DNA from: Bradymonadales bacterium
GTDB taxonomy: Bacteria > Myxococcota > Bradymonadia > REDH01
NCBI GenBank assembly: GCA_947483645.1
Contig: CANKLS010000021.1
Span: 1 to 21,129, forward strand
DNA length: 21,129 nt
Reading direction: 5' to 3'
The notes under the pieces were generated by a model, which was given only the letters and a program-made list of their open reading frames with translations, was not told the DNA's origin and made no database searches. Each line of letters starts with the position of its first letter. The first letter of the stretch is position 1. A program made the position numbers and the translations under genes. Below are positions 7,316 to 15,468 of the stretch, one piece after another.

Positions 7316-9142
7316 ATGAGTACGAACCGCCTCAACCTGACTGCGCGCGACTATACGGTCGCCTGGCTCCTCAACCTCCTCCACACGCAGGGGCTCATCT
7401 CGCCCAAGCAGGAGCAGGATGTCATTCGGCAGGAGCGGGTGCTGCGCGAGAAGACGCTGCGGCGGCGGGTAGACGATGTGCGGTCGCGGCAGGGCGCCGT
7501 GGCGACGGCTTCGCCTGTGGAAGTTGTAGAGGCGGCTGCGCTGACGGGGCTCGATGGTCGGCCACTCAACGAAGACCGGCTGATGGAGATTTTTGCCGCC
7601 GAGGTGGGGATGCGGTTTGTGCGCATCGACCCGCTGAAGCTCAACGAGCGGCTCATCACCTCGACCATGAGCCGGCCCTTTGCGAAGCGGCATGTCTGCG
7701 TGCCCATCGCCAAGCTGGAGAGCGGTCGGGTGGTGGTGGCCGTCGACAACCCCTTTGAGCTCGACCTGCAGGAGGCGCTGCGCGGGCTGCTGCCCGGCGG
7801 CTTTGAGCTGGTGCTGGCCAGCCGCAGCACGCTGCTGACGACCATCAACGATGTCTATGGGTTCCGGAGCGCGGTGAACGCGGCGGAGCGGTCGTTCGGC
7901 GTGACCACCGACCTGGGCAACCTCGAGCAGCTGGTGAAGCTGACCGCGACGGGCGACGAGGTGGAGGCCAGCGACCGCCACGTGGTGAACGCGGTGGAGT
8001 TCCTGCTCAAGTATGCCTTTGAGCAGCGGGCGAGCGACATCCACATCGAGCCCAAGCGGGATGAGTCGCAGATCCGGCTCCGCATCGATGGCATCCTGCA
8101 CCCCATCTACCGGCTGCCGCGGGTGGTCCACACCGCCGTGGTGTCGCGCATCAAGACGCTGGCCCGCATGGACATCGCGGAGCGGCGGCGGCCGCAGGAT
8201 GGGCGGCTCAAGACCGAGCTGCAGGGGCGCGAGACGGAGCTGCGTGTTTCGACGCTGCCGGTGGCCTTTGGCGAGAAGGTGGTCATCCGCATCTTCGACC
8301 CGCAGACGCTGCTGCTCGACCTCGAAGGGCTCGGCTTTTTTGAGACGGAGCTGGGCGCCTACAAGTCCTTCCTGCGCCACACGACCGGGCTCATCCTGGT
8401 GACGGGCCAGACGGGCTCGGGGAAGACGACCACGCTCTACTCCACGCTCAAGCTGCTGAGCGGGCCCGATGTGAACATCACGACGGTCGAAGACCCGATC
8501 GAGATGGTCTACGAGCCCTTCAACCAGACGCTGGTGCAGCCGAAGATCGATGTGACCTTTGCCAATGCGCTTCGGACCGTGCTGCGGCAGGACCCCGACA
8601 TCATCATGGTGGGCGAGATCCGAGACGAAGAGACGGCGCAGATGGCTGTGCAGGCTGCGTTGACGGGCCACCTTGTGCTGAGCACCGTGCACACCAACGA
8701 TGCGCCCTCTGCCATCACCCGGATGCAGGATCTGAAGGTGCCGAACTTCCTGCTGGGCTCGACGCTGGTGGGGGTGATGTCGCAGCGGCTGATTCGGCGC
8801 ATCTGTGACAACTGCAAGCGGCAGACCTTCCTCACCGAGGAGCAGATTGCGCTGCTCGGCATCACGCTGCCGGCCGATGCGCCGACGCGGCTCCCCGTCT
8901 GGTATGGCGAGGGGTGCGTGAGCTGCCGCCACACGGGCATGCATGGCCGGACGGGCGTGTTTGAGGTGATGCCGGTCGATGGGCGCATCAAGCAGCTGAT
9001 CAGCGACGGTGCCGACGCCAATGTGATCCGGCGGGAGGCCATCGCCAACGGCATGGTGACGCTGCGTGAGTCGGCGATCCGCAAGCTGGCGACGGGGCAC
9101 ACGACCTTTGAAGAGGTGCTTTCGGTCGTCGGGGCGGGGTAG
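7316..9142 (+). CDS. GspE/PilB-type secretion or pilus assembly ATPase
   Basis: A hexameric cytoplasmic motor ATPase of the type II secretion/type IV pilus family. The N-terminal part (about 1-200) is MshEN/T2SSE_N-like, rich in Leu and charged residues. The motor domain has the N2-type block RASDIHIEP, Walker A GQTGSGK (364-370), the Asp box TTVEDPIE, Walker B IIMVGEIRDEET (about 430-441) and the His box TGHLVLSTVHTNDA. A tetracysteine zinc module is at Cys497, 500, 534 and 537. The 608 residues are somewhat longer than typical PilB or GspE. No other pilus or Gsp gene is adjacent, so GspE and PilB cannot be distinguished. ATG at 7316 is preferred over an upstream extension of arginine-rich residues. 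The next gene starts 2 bp after its stop. Confidence 0.93.
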   Translation: MSTNRLNLTARDYTVAWLLNLLHTQGLISPKQEQDVIRQERVLREKTLRRRVDDVRSRQGAVATASPVEVVEAAALTGLDGRPLNEDRLMEIFAAEVGMRFVRIDPLKLNERLITSTMSRPFAKRHVCVPIAKLESGRVVVAVDNPFELDLQEALRGLLPGGFELVLASRSTLLTTINDVYGFRSAVNAAERSFGVTTDLGNLEQLVKLTATGDEVEASDRHVVNAVEFLLKYAFEQRASDIHIEPKRDESQIRLRIDGILHPIYRLPRVVHTAVVSRIKTLARMDIAERRRPQDGRLKTELQGRETELRVSTLPVAFGEKVVIRIFDPQTLLLDLEGLGFFETELGAYKSFLRHTTGLILVTGQTGSGKTTTLYSTLKLLSGPDVNITTVEDPIEMVYEPFNQTLVQPKIDVTFANALRTVLRQDPDIIMVGEIRDEETAQMAVQAALTGHLVLSTVHTNDAPSAITRMQDLKVPNFLLGSTLVGVMSQRLIRRICDNCKRQTFLTEEQIALLGITLPADAPTRLPVWYGEGCVSCRHTGMHGRTGVFEVMPVDGRIKQLISDGADANVIRREAIANGMVTLRESAIRKLATGHTTFEEVLSVVGAG

Positions 9143-9144
9143 CG

Positions 9145-10611
9145 ATGATGGACTTTGCTGCCGTGCTGCATTCCCACCTTGCGGCCGCCTACCCCTTCAT
9201 CTCCATCGTCAGCCACGACGAGCAGGAGAGCCTCGGGTTGATCGAGGCCTTGGGGCTGGCGCTGCAGCGGCCTGTGCTGGTCTGGGCGCCCGGGCCGGGC
9301 GAGCCGGGCGAGGCCTCGTTGCGCGAGCGGCTGCTCCTGCTGCTGACCGAGCTCGGCGACGGCGTTGGCGCGGGGGCTGTGTTGGTCTTCTGCGATGCCC
9401 ATCCCTACCTGGCGGGCGCAGAGACGGTTCGGCTGTTGCGGCTGCTGGAGCCAGCGCTGTCGGCGACGAAGACGACGGTGATTTTTGTGAGCGCCGAGCC
9501 GGTGGTGCCGCGCGAGCTGGAGCGGGATGTGACGGTGCTGGTGCAGCCGCTGCCGGGGCGGATGGAGCTCGAGGCGGTGGCGCGGAGCGTCTTTGGCGAG
9601 CGGCCGACGCTGGAGCGGCTGGGTGCGGCGGCGGTGGGGCTGACGCGGCGCGAGGCGCAGCGGGCCTTTGAGCGGGCACGGGTGGTCGAGGAGCTCAATG
9701 CCGTGCGCGGGCGCACGAGCGACGCGGAGGAGCAGGTGGTGGGCGAAAAGCGCCGCCTGCTGCGGGGCGACGAGGCGCTGGAGTTCTGTGATCTTCGGCT
9801 GTCGCTGGACTCCGTGGGTGGGCTCGGCGAGCTCAAGGGCTGGCTGCGCGAGCGGCGCGAGGCCTTTGGCGGCGAGGCGCAGGTGTTTGGGTTGCCGGCA
9901 CCGCGCGGGCTGCTGCTGGTGGGCGTGCAGGGTTGCGGCAAGTCGCTGGCGGCCAAGGCGGTGGCCGGCTTCTGGGGGCTGCCGCTGCTGCGGCTCGATC
10001 TGGGGCTGATGATCGGGAGCGCGGCGGGCGCGGAGCGGACGCTGCAGCGGACACTGGCGACCGCGGAGGCGATGTCGCCCTGCGTGCTCTGGGTGGATGA
10101 GCTGGAGAAGGGGCTGGACGAGGGCGGCGCGACGGCGCGCACGCTGGGGACGCTGCTCACCTGGCTGGCGGAGCGGCGGTCGGCGGTCTTCTTTGTGGCG
10201 ACAGCGAACCGGGTCGAGGCGCTGCCGCCGGAGCTGTTGCGGCGGGGCCGGCTCGACGAGGTCTTCTTTGTCGACCTGCCGGACCGGGCGGCGCGGGCAG
10301 AGATCCTGGCGCTGCACCTGCGGAGCCGTGGGCGTGAGCCGGCGGCCTTCGGCTGCGAGGAGCTGGCGTCGCAGACGGAGCACTACTCGGGCGCCGAGCT
10401 GGAGCAGGTGGTGGTGGCGGGGCTCTACCGGGCCTTTGCGGAGCGGCGGGAGATGACGCAGCGCGACTTGCAGGTGGCGGCCAAACAACTTGTGCCGCTT
10501 TATGCGATGTATGAGAACGAGATCAAAGCGCTGCGGACCTGGTCGCAGGGCAGAGCGCGTCCGGCGCATACGAGCGGTCGGATGGCCGGCCTGTTTGGTG
10601 TGTCGTCGTAG
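9145..10611 (+). CDS. Ycf46-like AAA+ ATPase
   Basis: A 488-residue AAA+ protein. Residues 1-180 form an N-terminal domain with DEQESLGLIEALG and a degenerate nucleotide-binding-like fold. The C-terminal AAA domain has DSVGGLGELKGWL, Walker A GVQGCGKS (260-267), Walker B VLWVDELEK (314-322), sensor 1 ATANR (352-356) and the Arg-finger region RRGRLDE (366-372). This layout, length and the wording of the motifs match the Ycf46 family found in plastids, cyanobacteria and other bacteria, whose role is poorly defined. It begins 2 bp after the GspE/PilB-type gene, strongly suggesting translational coupling and perhaps a shared process. ATG ATG occurs at the start; the first is used. Confidence 0.88.
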   Translation: MMDFAAVLHSHLAAAYPFISIVSHDEQESLGLIEALGLALQRPVLVWAPGPGEPGEASLRERLLLLLTELGDGVGAGAVLVFCDAHPYLAGAETVRLLRLLEPALSATKTTVIFVSAEPVVPRELERDVTVLVQPLPGRMELEAVARSVFGERPTLERLGAAAVGLTRREAQRAFERARVVEELNAVRGRTSDAEEQVVGEKRRLLRGDEALEFCDLRLSLDSVGGLGELKGWLRERREAFGGEAQVFGLPAPRGLLLVGVQGCGKSLAAKAVAGFWGLPLLRLDLGLMIGSAAGAERTLQRTLATAEAMSPCVLWVDELEKGLDEGGATARTLGTLLTWLAERRSAVFFVATANRVEALPPELLRRGRLDEVFFVDLPDRAARAEILALHLRSRGREPAAFGCEELASQTEHYSGAELEQVVVAGLYRAFAERREMTQRDLQVAAKQLVPLYAMYENEIKALRTWSQGRARPAHTSGRMAGLFGVSS

Positions 10612-10633
10612 CGAAGAAGATTGTGGAGGCCGA

Positions 10634-11656
10634 GTGGAGACGAAGCAGTTGAAGATTGGTGTGATTGGAGCGGGCGCCTGGGGCACCGCGCTGGCGATGC
10701 TGCTGGCAGACAAGGGTTACGACGTGACCATGTGGGCCTTTGAGGCCGAGGTGGTTTCGGGCATCAACGAACGGCAGGAGAACGAGACCTTCCTCAAGGG
10801 CATCACGCTGCCGGCGAACATCCGGGCGACGGGGAGCATGCAGGAGGCCTGTGCGGGCAAGGACCTGATCCTGACCGTGACGCCGTCACATGTGACCCGG
10901 ATGGTGATGCGTCAGGCGGCCCCCTTCCTGCCGGAGCACACGCCGATCGTGAGCGCGACGAAGGGGATCGAGAACGACTCGCTCATGACCATGAACGAGG
11001 TGCTGGAGGAGGTGCTGCCGATCAAGTTCCACCCCTATCTGGCCTTCCTCTCGGGTCCGAGCTTCGCCAAGGAGGTTGCGCTGCATCACCCGACGGCGGT
11101 GGCCGTGGCGGCCTACTCGGAGACGCTGGCGAAGCAGGTGCAGCAGGTGTTCAACCACAGCTGGTTCCGCGTCTACCGCTCGACCGATGTGGTGGGGATG
11201 GAGATTGGCGGTTCGCTGAAGAATGTGGTCGCGATCGCGGCAGGCATCTCAGACGGCATGGGGTTTGGGCACAACTCGCGGGCGGGCATCATCACGCGCG
11301 GGCTGGCAGAGATGTCGCGGGTGGCGGTGGCGCGTGGCGCCAACCCGATCACGCTGGCGGGGCTGTCGGGCATGGGCGACCTGGTGCTGACCTGCACGGG
11401 TGAGCTGTCGCGCAACCGGACGGTGGGCATCCAGCTCGGACAGGGGAAGAGCATCGAGGAGATCCTGGGCTCGATGAGCGCTGTTGCAGAGGGTGTGAAG
11501 ACGGCGCAGTCGGTGCACGACCTTGCGCTGAAGATGAAGGTCGACATGCCCATCTGCGAGGCGGTCTACCAGGTCATCTATGAGCGGAAGACCCCGCAGC
11601 AGGCGCTGGCCGATCTGATGGGCCGCGAGCTGAAGCGGGAGAACTTCGGCTTCTGA
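10634..11656 (+). CDS. gpsA: NAD(P)+-dependent glycerol-3-phosphate dehydrogenase
   Basis: GpsA reduces dihydroxyacetone phosphate to sn-glycerol 3-phosphate, the backbone for phospholipids. The 340-residue product has the N-terminal dinucleotide-binding GAGAWGTALA motif (about 12-21), VTPSHVTR, the block SGPSFAKEV, the substrate-domain motif GGSLKNVVAIAAGISDG with the catalytic lysine, and NSRAGIITRGLAEM plus GLSGMGDLVLTCTG. GTG at 10634 is chosen since GGAGG lies 4 bases upstream and the Rossmann strand begins directly after it; the longer frame overlaps the previous gene. It lies 22 bp after the Ycf46-like gene and directly before hupE-like, so it is probably in the same operon. Confidence 0.97.
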   Translation: METKQLKIGVIGAGAWGTALAMLLADKGYDVTMWAFEAEVVSGINERQENETFLKGITLPANIRATGSMQEACAGKDLILTVTPSHVTRMVMRQAAPFLPEHTPIVSATKGIENDSLMTMNEVLEEVLPIKFHPYLAFLSGPSFAKEVALHHPTAVAVAAYSETLAKQVQQVFNHSWFRVYRSTDVVGMEIGGSLKNVVAIAAGISDGMGFGHNSRAGIITRGLAEMSRVAVARGANPITLAGLSGMGDLVLTCTGELSRNRTVGIQLGQGKSIEEILGSMSAVAEGVKTAQSVHDLALKMKVDMPICEAVYQVIYERKTPQQALADLMGRELKRENFGF

Positions 11657-11669
11657 GGAGGCTGTGACG

Positions 11670-12770
11670 GTGGCTCGCTCCTTCCGGCTCCTCGCAGCGC
11701 TGCTGCTCGCGCTGGTGATGCTGCCTGCGGGGGCGTGGGCGCATGCGCTCTCCTTCTCCAAGGCGGAGCTCCGGGTGGCGAAGGCCGGCGAAGCGACGCT
11801 GACGCTGCGGCTCGACCTGCGGCGGCTGCTGACGGGGAGCGAGCCGGGCGACCTGACCGAGGCGCAGTTCGAGGCGCTCTTTGGGACAGAGACAGCGGAG
11901 CGGGCAGGGCTACGGGCAGAGGCGGAGGGCGACCTTTCGCGCGCGGTGCTGCTCTACTTTGGCGGGCGGCAGTTACCGGTGACGGTGACGCTGCCAGAAG
12001 TGGCACCGGCCGCCGGGAGCGAGGCGGAGTTGGCGCTCCGCGCGACGGTGCCAGCGGGGCAAGGCGGGCTGGGGCTGCGGGCGAACGCGTCGCTCGGCAC
12101 GGTGTCGTTGAGCGCCTGGGTGGACGAGGTGCAGGTCATGGACCGGGTGCCGGTGGCGCCTGGCGGTGCGCCGGAGCCGATCCCGCTGACGATCGTGGGC
12201 GAGAGCCTGCTACGGACAGCGGGGCGGTATGCATGGCTCGGGGTGCTGCACATTGTGCCGCTGGGGCTGGATCACATCCTGTTTGTGCTGGCGCTGGCGC
12301 TGCTGTCGCTGCGGTGGCGGCCGGCGGTGTTGCAGGCGACGGCCTTCACGGTGGCCCACTCGATCACGCTGGCGCTGGCGGTGACGGGGGCATTAGCGCT
12401 GCCGGCTTCGGTGGTGGAGCCGCTGATTGCGCTGTCGATCGCGGTGGTGGCGCTGGAGAATCTGGTGTCGCGCGAGGCGCGCTGGTGGCGGCTGGGGCTG
12501 GTATTCGGCTTCGGGCTGCTGCACGGGCTGGGGTTTGCGGGCGTGCTGCAGGAGCTGGGGCTGCCGGCGGGCAGGCTCGTGGCGGCGTTGCTGTCGTTCA
12601 ACCTGGGGGTTGAGGTGGCGCAGGTGGCCGTCATCGCGGCGGCCTTCGGGGCGGCGGCGATGTGGCAACGCAGCGGGCTCATGGCAGAGGTGCCGATGCG
12701 GAAGTGGCTCTCGCTGGGGATTGCCGCTGTAGGGCTATTCTGGACGGTGGAGCGGCTGCTGGCCGGTTAG
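11670..12770 (+). CDS. HupE/UreJ family membrane protein
   Basis: A 366-residue membrane protein of the HupE/UreJ_2 family, some members of which are thought to carry nickel or cobalt. It has a signal peptide ending near AWA-HA and a periplasmic-type domain to about residue 175. A C-terminal membrane domain follows, with the family motifs GVLHIVPLGLDHILFVLAL, FTVAHSITL, LLHGLGFAGVLQ and FNLGVEVAQ; the His and Asp residues here are candidate metal ligands. GTG at 11670 has GGAGG 8 bases upstream; GTG at 11664 is also possible but too close to it. No hydrogenase or urease genes are nearby, so a metal role is only a family-based suggestion. Its TAG stop overlaps the stop of the convergent next gene. 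Confidence 0.85.
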   Translation: MARSFRLLAALLLALVMLPAGAWAHALSFSKAELRVAKAGEATLTLRLDLRRLLTGSEPGDLTEAQFEALFGTETAERAGLRAEAEGDLSRAVLLYFGGRQLPVTVTLPEVAPAAGSEAELALRATVPAGQGGLGLRANASLGTVSLSAWVDEVQVMDRVPVAPGGAPEPIPLTIVGESLLRTAGRYAWLGVLHIVPLGLDHILFVLALALLSLRWRPAVLQATAFTVAHSITLALAVTGALALPASVVEPLIALSIAVVALENLVSREARWWRLGLVFGFGLLHGLGFAGVLQELGLPAGRLVAALLSFNLGVEVAQVAVIAAAFGAAAMWQRSGLMAEVPMRKWLSLGIAAVGLFWTVERLLAG

Positions 12771-14023
12771 TCGTCGTGGTCGGCTTTGCCGCGCCGGTTG
12801 GTGTCGCGCTTGATGGGGATGCGCATGCCGGGTGTGCGCTTGCGCGGCGGCGGCGGCGGCGGTGGGGGCGGCGGCGGCGGCACGGGCTTGGAGATCTGGG
12901 GGATGGGGGCCGGCTTGAAGGGCAGGGCCTCGGAGACGGGTGCGGGGTCGAGGTTGGGGGCGGGGCGCTCCGCCGGCTTGGGGGCAGGTGCCGGCTTCGG
13001 CGCCTCGACCTTCGCGGCGGGCTTCGCAACCGGCTTTGCGGCTACCTTGGGGGCAGGCGCAGGCTTGGCAACGGGCTTCGCAACCGGCTTTGCGGCTACC
13101 TTGGGGGCAGGCGCAGGCTTGGCGACAGGCTTGGCAACGGGCTTCGCGGCTGCCTTCGGTACGGGCTTGGCGGCTGCCTTCGGCACGGGCTTGGCAGGGG
13201 CCTTTGCGGCTACCTTGGGGGCAGGCGCAGGCTTGGCGACAGGCTTGGCAACGGGCTTCGCGGCTGCTTGGGCAACGGGCTTCGCGGCTGCCTTCGGCGC
13301 AGGCTTCACGGCTGCCTTCGGCGCAGCCTTCGCGGCGGGCTTGGCGGCGGGCTTGGCGGCGGCCTTGGCAACGGGCTTGGCAGGAGCCTTCGCGGCTGCC
13401 TTGGCGGCGGCCTTCGCAACCGGCTTTGCGGCTACCTTGGGGGCAGGCGCAGGCTTCGCGGCGGGCTTCGCGGCTGCCTTCGCGGCTGCTTTGGCTACGG
13501 GCTTCGCGGGAGCCTTTGCGGGGGCTTTCGCGGGAGCCTTTGCGGCGGCCTTCGGCGCAGCCTTCGCGGCGGGCTTGGCGGCGGCCTTCGCGGCGGGCTT
13601 GGCTGGAGCCTTTGCGGCTACCTTTGCAACAGGCTTGGCCGGGGCCTTCGGTGTGGCCTTCGGCGCGGGCTTGGCGACAGGCTTGGCTGGAGCCTTTGCG
13701 GCTACCTTTGCAACAGGCTTGGCCGGGGCCTTTGCAGCGGGCTTCGCGGCTGCCTTTGGCGTAGGCTTCGCGGCTGCTTTGGCAACAGGCTTGGCAGGGG
13801 CCTTTGCAGCGGGCTTGGCGGCTGCCTTCGCGACGGGCTTCGCGGCTGCTTTGGCAACAGGCTTGGCAGGGGCCTTTGCAGCGGGCTTGGCGGCTGCCTT
13901 CGCGACGGGCTTCGCGGCTGCTTTGGCAACGGGCTTGGCTGGAGCCTTTGTGGCGGGCTTGGCTGCTGCCTTCGGCGCAGGCTTCGCGGCCGCTGCCATC
14001 TTCGCGGGGGTCTTCGACTTCAT
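12767..14023 (-). CDS. Histone H1-like Ala/Lys/Pro-repeat protein
   Basis: A 418-residue, highly basic, low-complexity protein. After MKSKTPAKMAAAAKP, about 300 residues are built of short A-K-P units such as AKPVAKAAAKPAAKAP, like the C-terminal tail of eukaryotic histone H1 and like bacterial AlgP/Hc1-type proteins. Towards the C-terminus it turns Pro/Ala/Glu-rich, has a run of 12 prolines, and ends in a basic stretch RKRTPGMRIPIKRDTNRRGK with a DHDD tip. Binding to DNA and nucleoid compaction is a family-level inference. ATG at 14023 is chosen because GGAGG lies 5 bases upstream and the repeat starts right after it. No globular domain is visible. All other frames over this repeat are also open, which is an artefact of the codon pattern. 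Confidence 0.88.
   Translation of the reverse strand: MKSKTPAKMAAAAKPAPKAAAKPATKAPAKPVAKAAAKPVAKAAAKPAAKAPAKPVAKAAAKPVAKAAAKPAAKAPAKPVAKAAAKPTPKAAAKPAAKAPAKPVAKVAAKAPAKPVAKPAPKATPKAPAKPVAKVAAKAPAKPAAKAAAKPAAKAAPKAAAKAPAKAPAKAPAKPVAKAAAKAAAKPAAKPAPAPKVAAKPVAKAAAKAAAKAPAKPVAKAAAKPAAKPAAKAAPKAAVKPAPKAAAKPVAQAAAKPVAKPVAKPAPAPKVAAKAPAKPVPKAAAKPVPKAAAKPVAKPVAKPAPAPKVAAKPVAKPVAKPAPAPKVAAKPVAKPAAKVEAPKPAPAPKPAERPAPNLDPAPVSEALPFKPAPIPQISKPVPPPPPPPPPPPPRKRTPGMRIPIKRDTNRRGKADHDD
13089..13266. repeat. Dispersed 64-base direct repeats in the histone-like gene
   Basis: A stretch of about 64 bases beginning TTTGCGGCTACCTTGGGGGC at 13089 recurs at 13203, a 114-base (38-codon) shift. The first part of it also occurs with a 54-base shift at 13021/13075. 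All shifts are multiples of three, so the reading frame is kept. This is repeat expansion inside the A-K-P region. Confidence 0.8.
13597..13732. repeat. 52-base direct repeat, 84-base shift
   Basis: Bases 13597-13648 and 13681-13732 (starting GCTTGGCTGGAGCC) are identical. The shift of 84 bases is 28 codons, which keeps the frame of the histone-like gene. Confidence 0.8.
13765..13908. repeat. Perfect 72-bp tandem duplication in the histone-like gene
   Basis: Bases 13765-13836 and 13837-13908 (unit starting GCTTCGCGGCTGC) are identical over 72 bp. They are followed from 13909 by a third, diverged copy. The unit encodes 24 residues of A-K-P repeat. Zero synonymous differences point to a very recent duplication, or an unstable, length-variable tract. 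Confidence 0.9.
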
Positions 14024-14043
14024 ACACGCCTCCATTGCTTCGT

Positions 14044-14077
14044 CCTGCCGAACAGCAGGCGGTTGGAATGTGCCAAC
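14044..14077. other. Two small inverted repeats upstream of the histone-like gene
   Basis: CCTGC/GCAGG (14044-14059) and GTTGG/CCAAC (14062-14077), each with a 6-base loop, lie back to back in the 109-bp gap between HMG-CoA reductase and the histone-like gene. They sit 21-54 bases upstream of its start. They could be 5' leader structure, a weak terminator of the mevalonate operon or an operator. There is no T run, so I do not call a terminator. Confidence 0.35.
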
Positions 14078-14132
14078 AGAACCAAGGCGAGGGCTACCAG
14101 AGTGCACTGCAGGAATCACAAAATCGGAGCGA

Positions 14133-15446
14133 TCATGTGCACGAGGGAAGGCCGAGGGTGGCGAGGAGCTCACGGGCCCGCTCCACCTTCACGCACTTTT
14201 CGGCCATGAGCTGCGCAGCGATCTGCTCCACAACAGCTCCCTCCGCCCCGGCCGTAGCTGCGACGCTGCGGGCGTGCAGGGCCATGTGTCCCTTCTGGAT
14301 GCCGGTGGTGCCGAGCGCCTTGATGGCGGCAAGGTTCTGGGCGAGGCCGACGGCGGCAAGGACGGAGCCGAGCTCGCCGGCCGTCTCGACGCGGAGCATG
14401 GAGAGCAGGGCCTTGACCATGGGGTGGAGCCGAATGGGGCCTCCGACGATGCCAACGGCCATGGGAATGTCGAGCTCGCCGACGAGCGATTCGCCGTCTA
14501 GCCACCAGCGGGCCATGGGGCCATACTGGCCGTCGAGCGCGACGAAGGCGTGGGCCCCGGCCTCAATGGCGCGCCAGTCCTGACCGGTGGCGATCGCGAC
14601 GGCGTCGATGCCGTTCATGATCCCCTTGTTGTGGGTGGCGGCCCGGTAGGGGTCGCACTCGGCGAACTCGGAGGCGCGGACGATGCCGTCTGCGACCTCG
14701 GTGCCCGAGAAGCCCTGCCAGCCGAGGCTGGCGACGGGGAGGCGGCAGCGGGCGCGCACGCGGCGGCGGTCGGCGAGGTTGCTGAGGATGCGGAGGAAGA
14801 CCTGGCCGCCCGAGATGGACTCGAGCTGGTCGGCGAGCCCTTCGCAGATGGTGTTGATGAGGTTGGCACCCATGGCGTCACGGGTGTCGAAGTAGAGGTG
14901 GACAACCAGCATGGAGCGGTGGCGGGAGGCGCTGCCGTCGCCGGGCCGGATCCAGCGTACATCGAGGTCGGAGGCGCCGCCGCCGCGGGCCCGCATGCCT
15001 GGCTCAAGGCTGTCTGCCAGGGCGAGGAGGCGGAGCCGTTCGGCGAGGATGCGCTCCATCGCGGCGGCCGGATCGCTGCAGCCGACGATCTGGATCTGGC
15101 CCGTCATGACCGAGTTGTCGGCGATGACCTCGAAGCCGCCGGCGTCGCGCACCAAGGCAGCCGCGTGGCTGACGGCAGCGACGATGGAGGGCTCCTCGAC
15201 CACCATCGGCACCACATAGTCGCGGCCGTTGATGAGGAAGTTGAGGCCGATGCCGATGGGCAGCTCGAAGAGGCCGACCACATTCTCGATCATCTTGTCT
15301 GCCACAGCGAAGGGCAGCGCGGCCCCCTCCGAAGCGAGCAGGAGCGCGCCCTGCTCGGCCGTCACGAAGCCTGCGGCCTCAAGGCGTGCCACCCGCTCGT
15401 GACGGGTGAGGCGATAGAAGCCGGGGATGCGAGAGGAGCCAACCAT
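14133..15446 (-). CDS. Hydroxymethylglutaryl-CoA reductase, class II
   Basis: The enzyme reduces HMG-CoA to mevalonate (or the reverse). The 437-residue product has the class II layout: ENVVG (54-58), ELPIGIGLNFLINGRDY, the catalytic Glu in VVEEPS (84-85), DAMGANLINT (190-199), catalytic Lys274 in THNKG, catalytic Asp290 in GQDWRA and His388 in QKGHM. No membrane anchor is present, as expected for class II. ATG at 15446 begins just before the conserved N-terminal helix; no clear Shine-Dalgarno is seen, so translation may be coupled to the preceding kinase gene, whose stop lies 22 bp away. Cofactor preference cannot be read safely. It is the last gene of the mevalonate operon. Confidence 0.96.
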   Translation of the reverse strand: MVGSSRIPGFYRLTRHERVARLEAAGFVTAEQGALLLASEGAALPFAVADKMIENVVGLFELPIGIGLNFLINGRDYVVPMVVEEPSIVAAVSHAAALVRDAGGFEVIADNSVMTGQIQIVGCSDPAAAMERILAERLRLLALADSLEPGMRARGGGASDLDVRWIRPGDGSASRHRSMLVVHLYFDTRDAMGANLINTICEGLADQLESISGGQVFLRILSNLADRRRVRARCRLPVASLGWQGFSGTEVADGIVRASEFAECDPYRAATHNKGIMNGIDAVAIATGQDWRAIEAGAHAFVALDGQYGPMARWWLDGESLVGELDIPMAVGIVGGPIRLHPMVKALLSMLRVETAGELGSVLAAVGLAQNLAAIKALGTTGIQKGHMALHARSVAATAGAEGAVVEQIAAQLMAEKCVKVERARELLATLGLPSCT

Positions 15447-15468
15447 GGGAGCCGAATAGCGCGAAAGG

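Noticed and set aside
7977..7986. CACGTG core inside the GspE-type gene as a parS candidate
   Set aside because: The flanks do not match TGTTNC or GAAACA; a hexamer alone is common.
4634..9100. 1488-codon minus-strand open frame over luxC, DUF2330 and GspE
   Set aside because: It is antisense to three well-supported genes, has no recognisable domain and reflects high GC at third codon positions.
8509..10713. 734-codon minus-strand open frame
   Set aside because: It lies opposite the GspE, Ycf46-like and gpsA genes, which have full motif support; the translation is a His/Arg/Pro-rich shadow.
10885..10896. 12-bp palindrome GTCACATGTGAC in gpsA
   Set aside because: It encodes part of the conserved PSHVTR segment of GpsA and has no regulatory context; chance is a sufficient explanation.
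12786..14501. Very long + strand open frames (571, 515 and 274 codons) across the histone-like gene
   Set aside because: They are shadows: repeats of GCN, AAG and CCN codons contain no stops in any frame. Only the minus-strand frame has a ribosome-binding site and an A-K-P protein with a sensible start and end.
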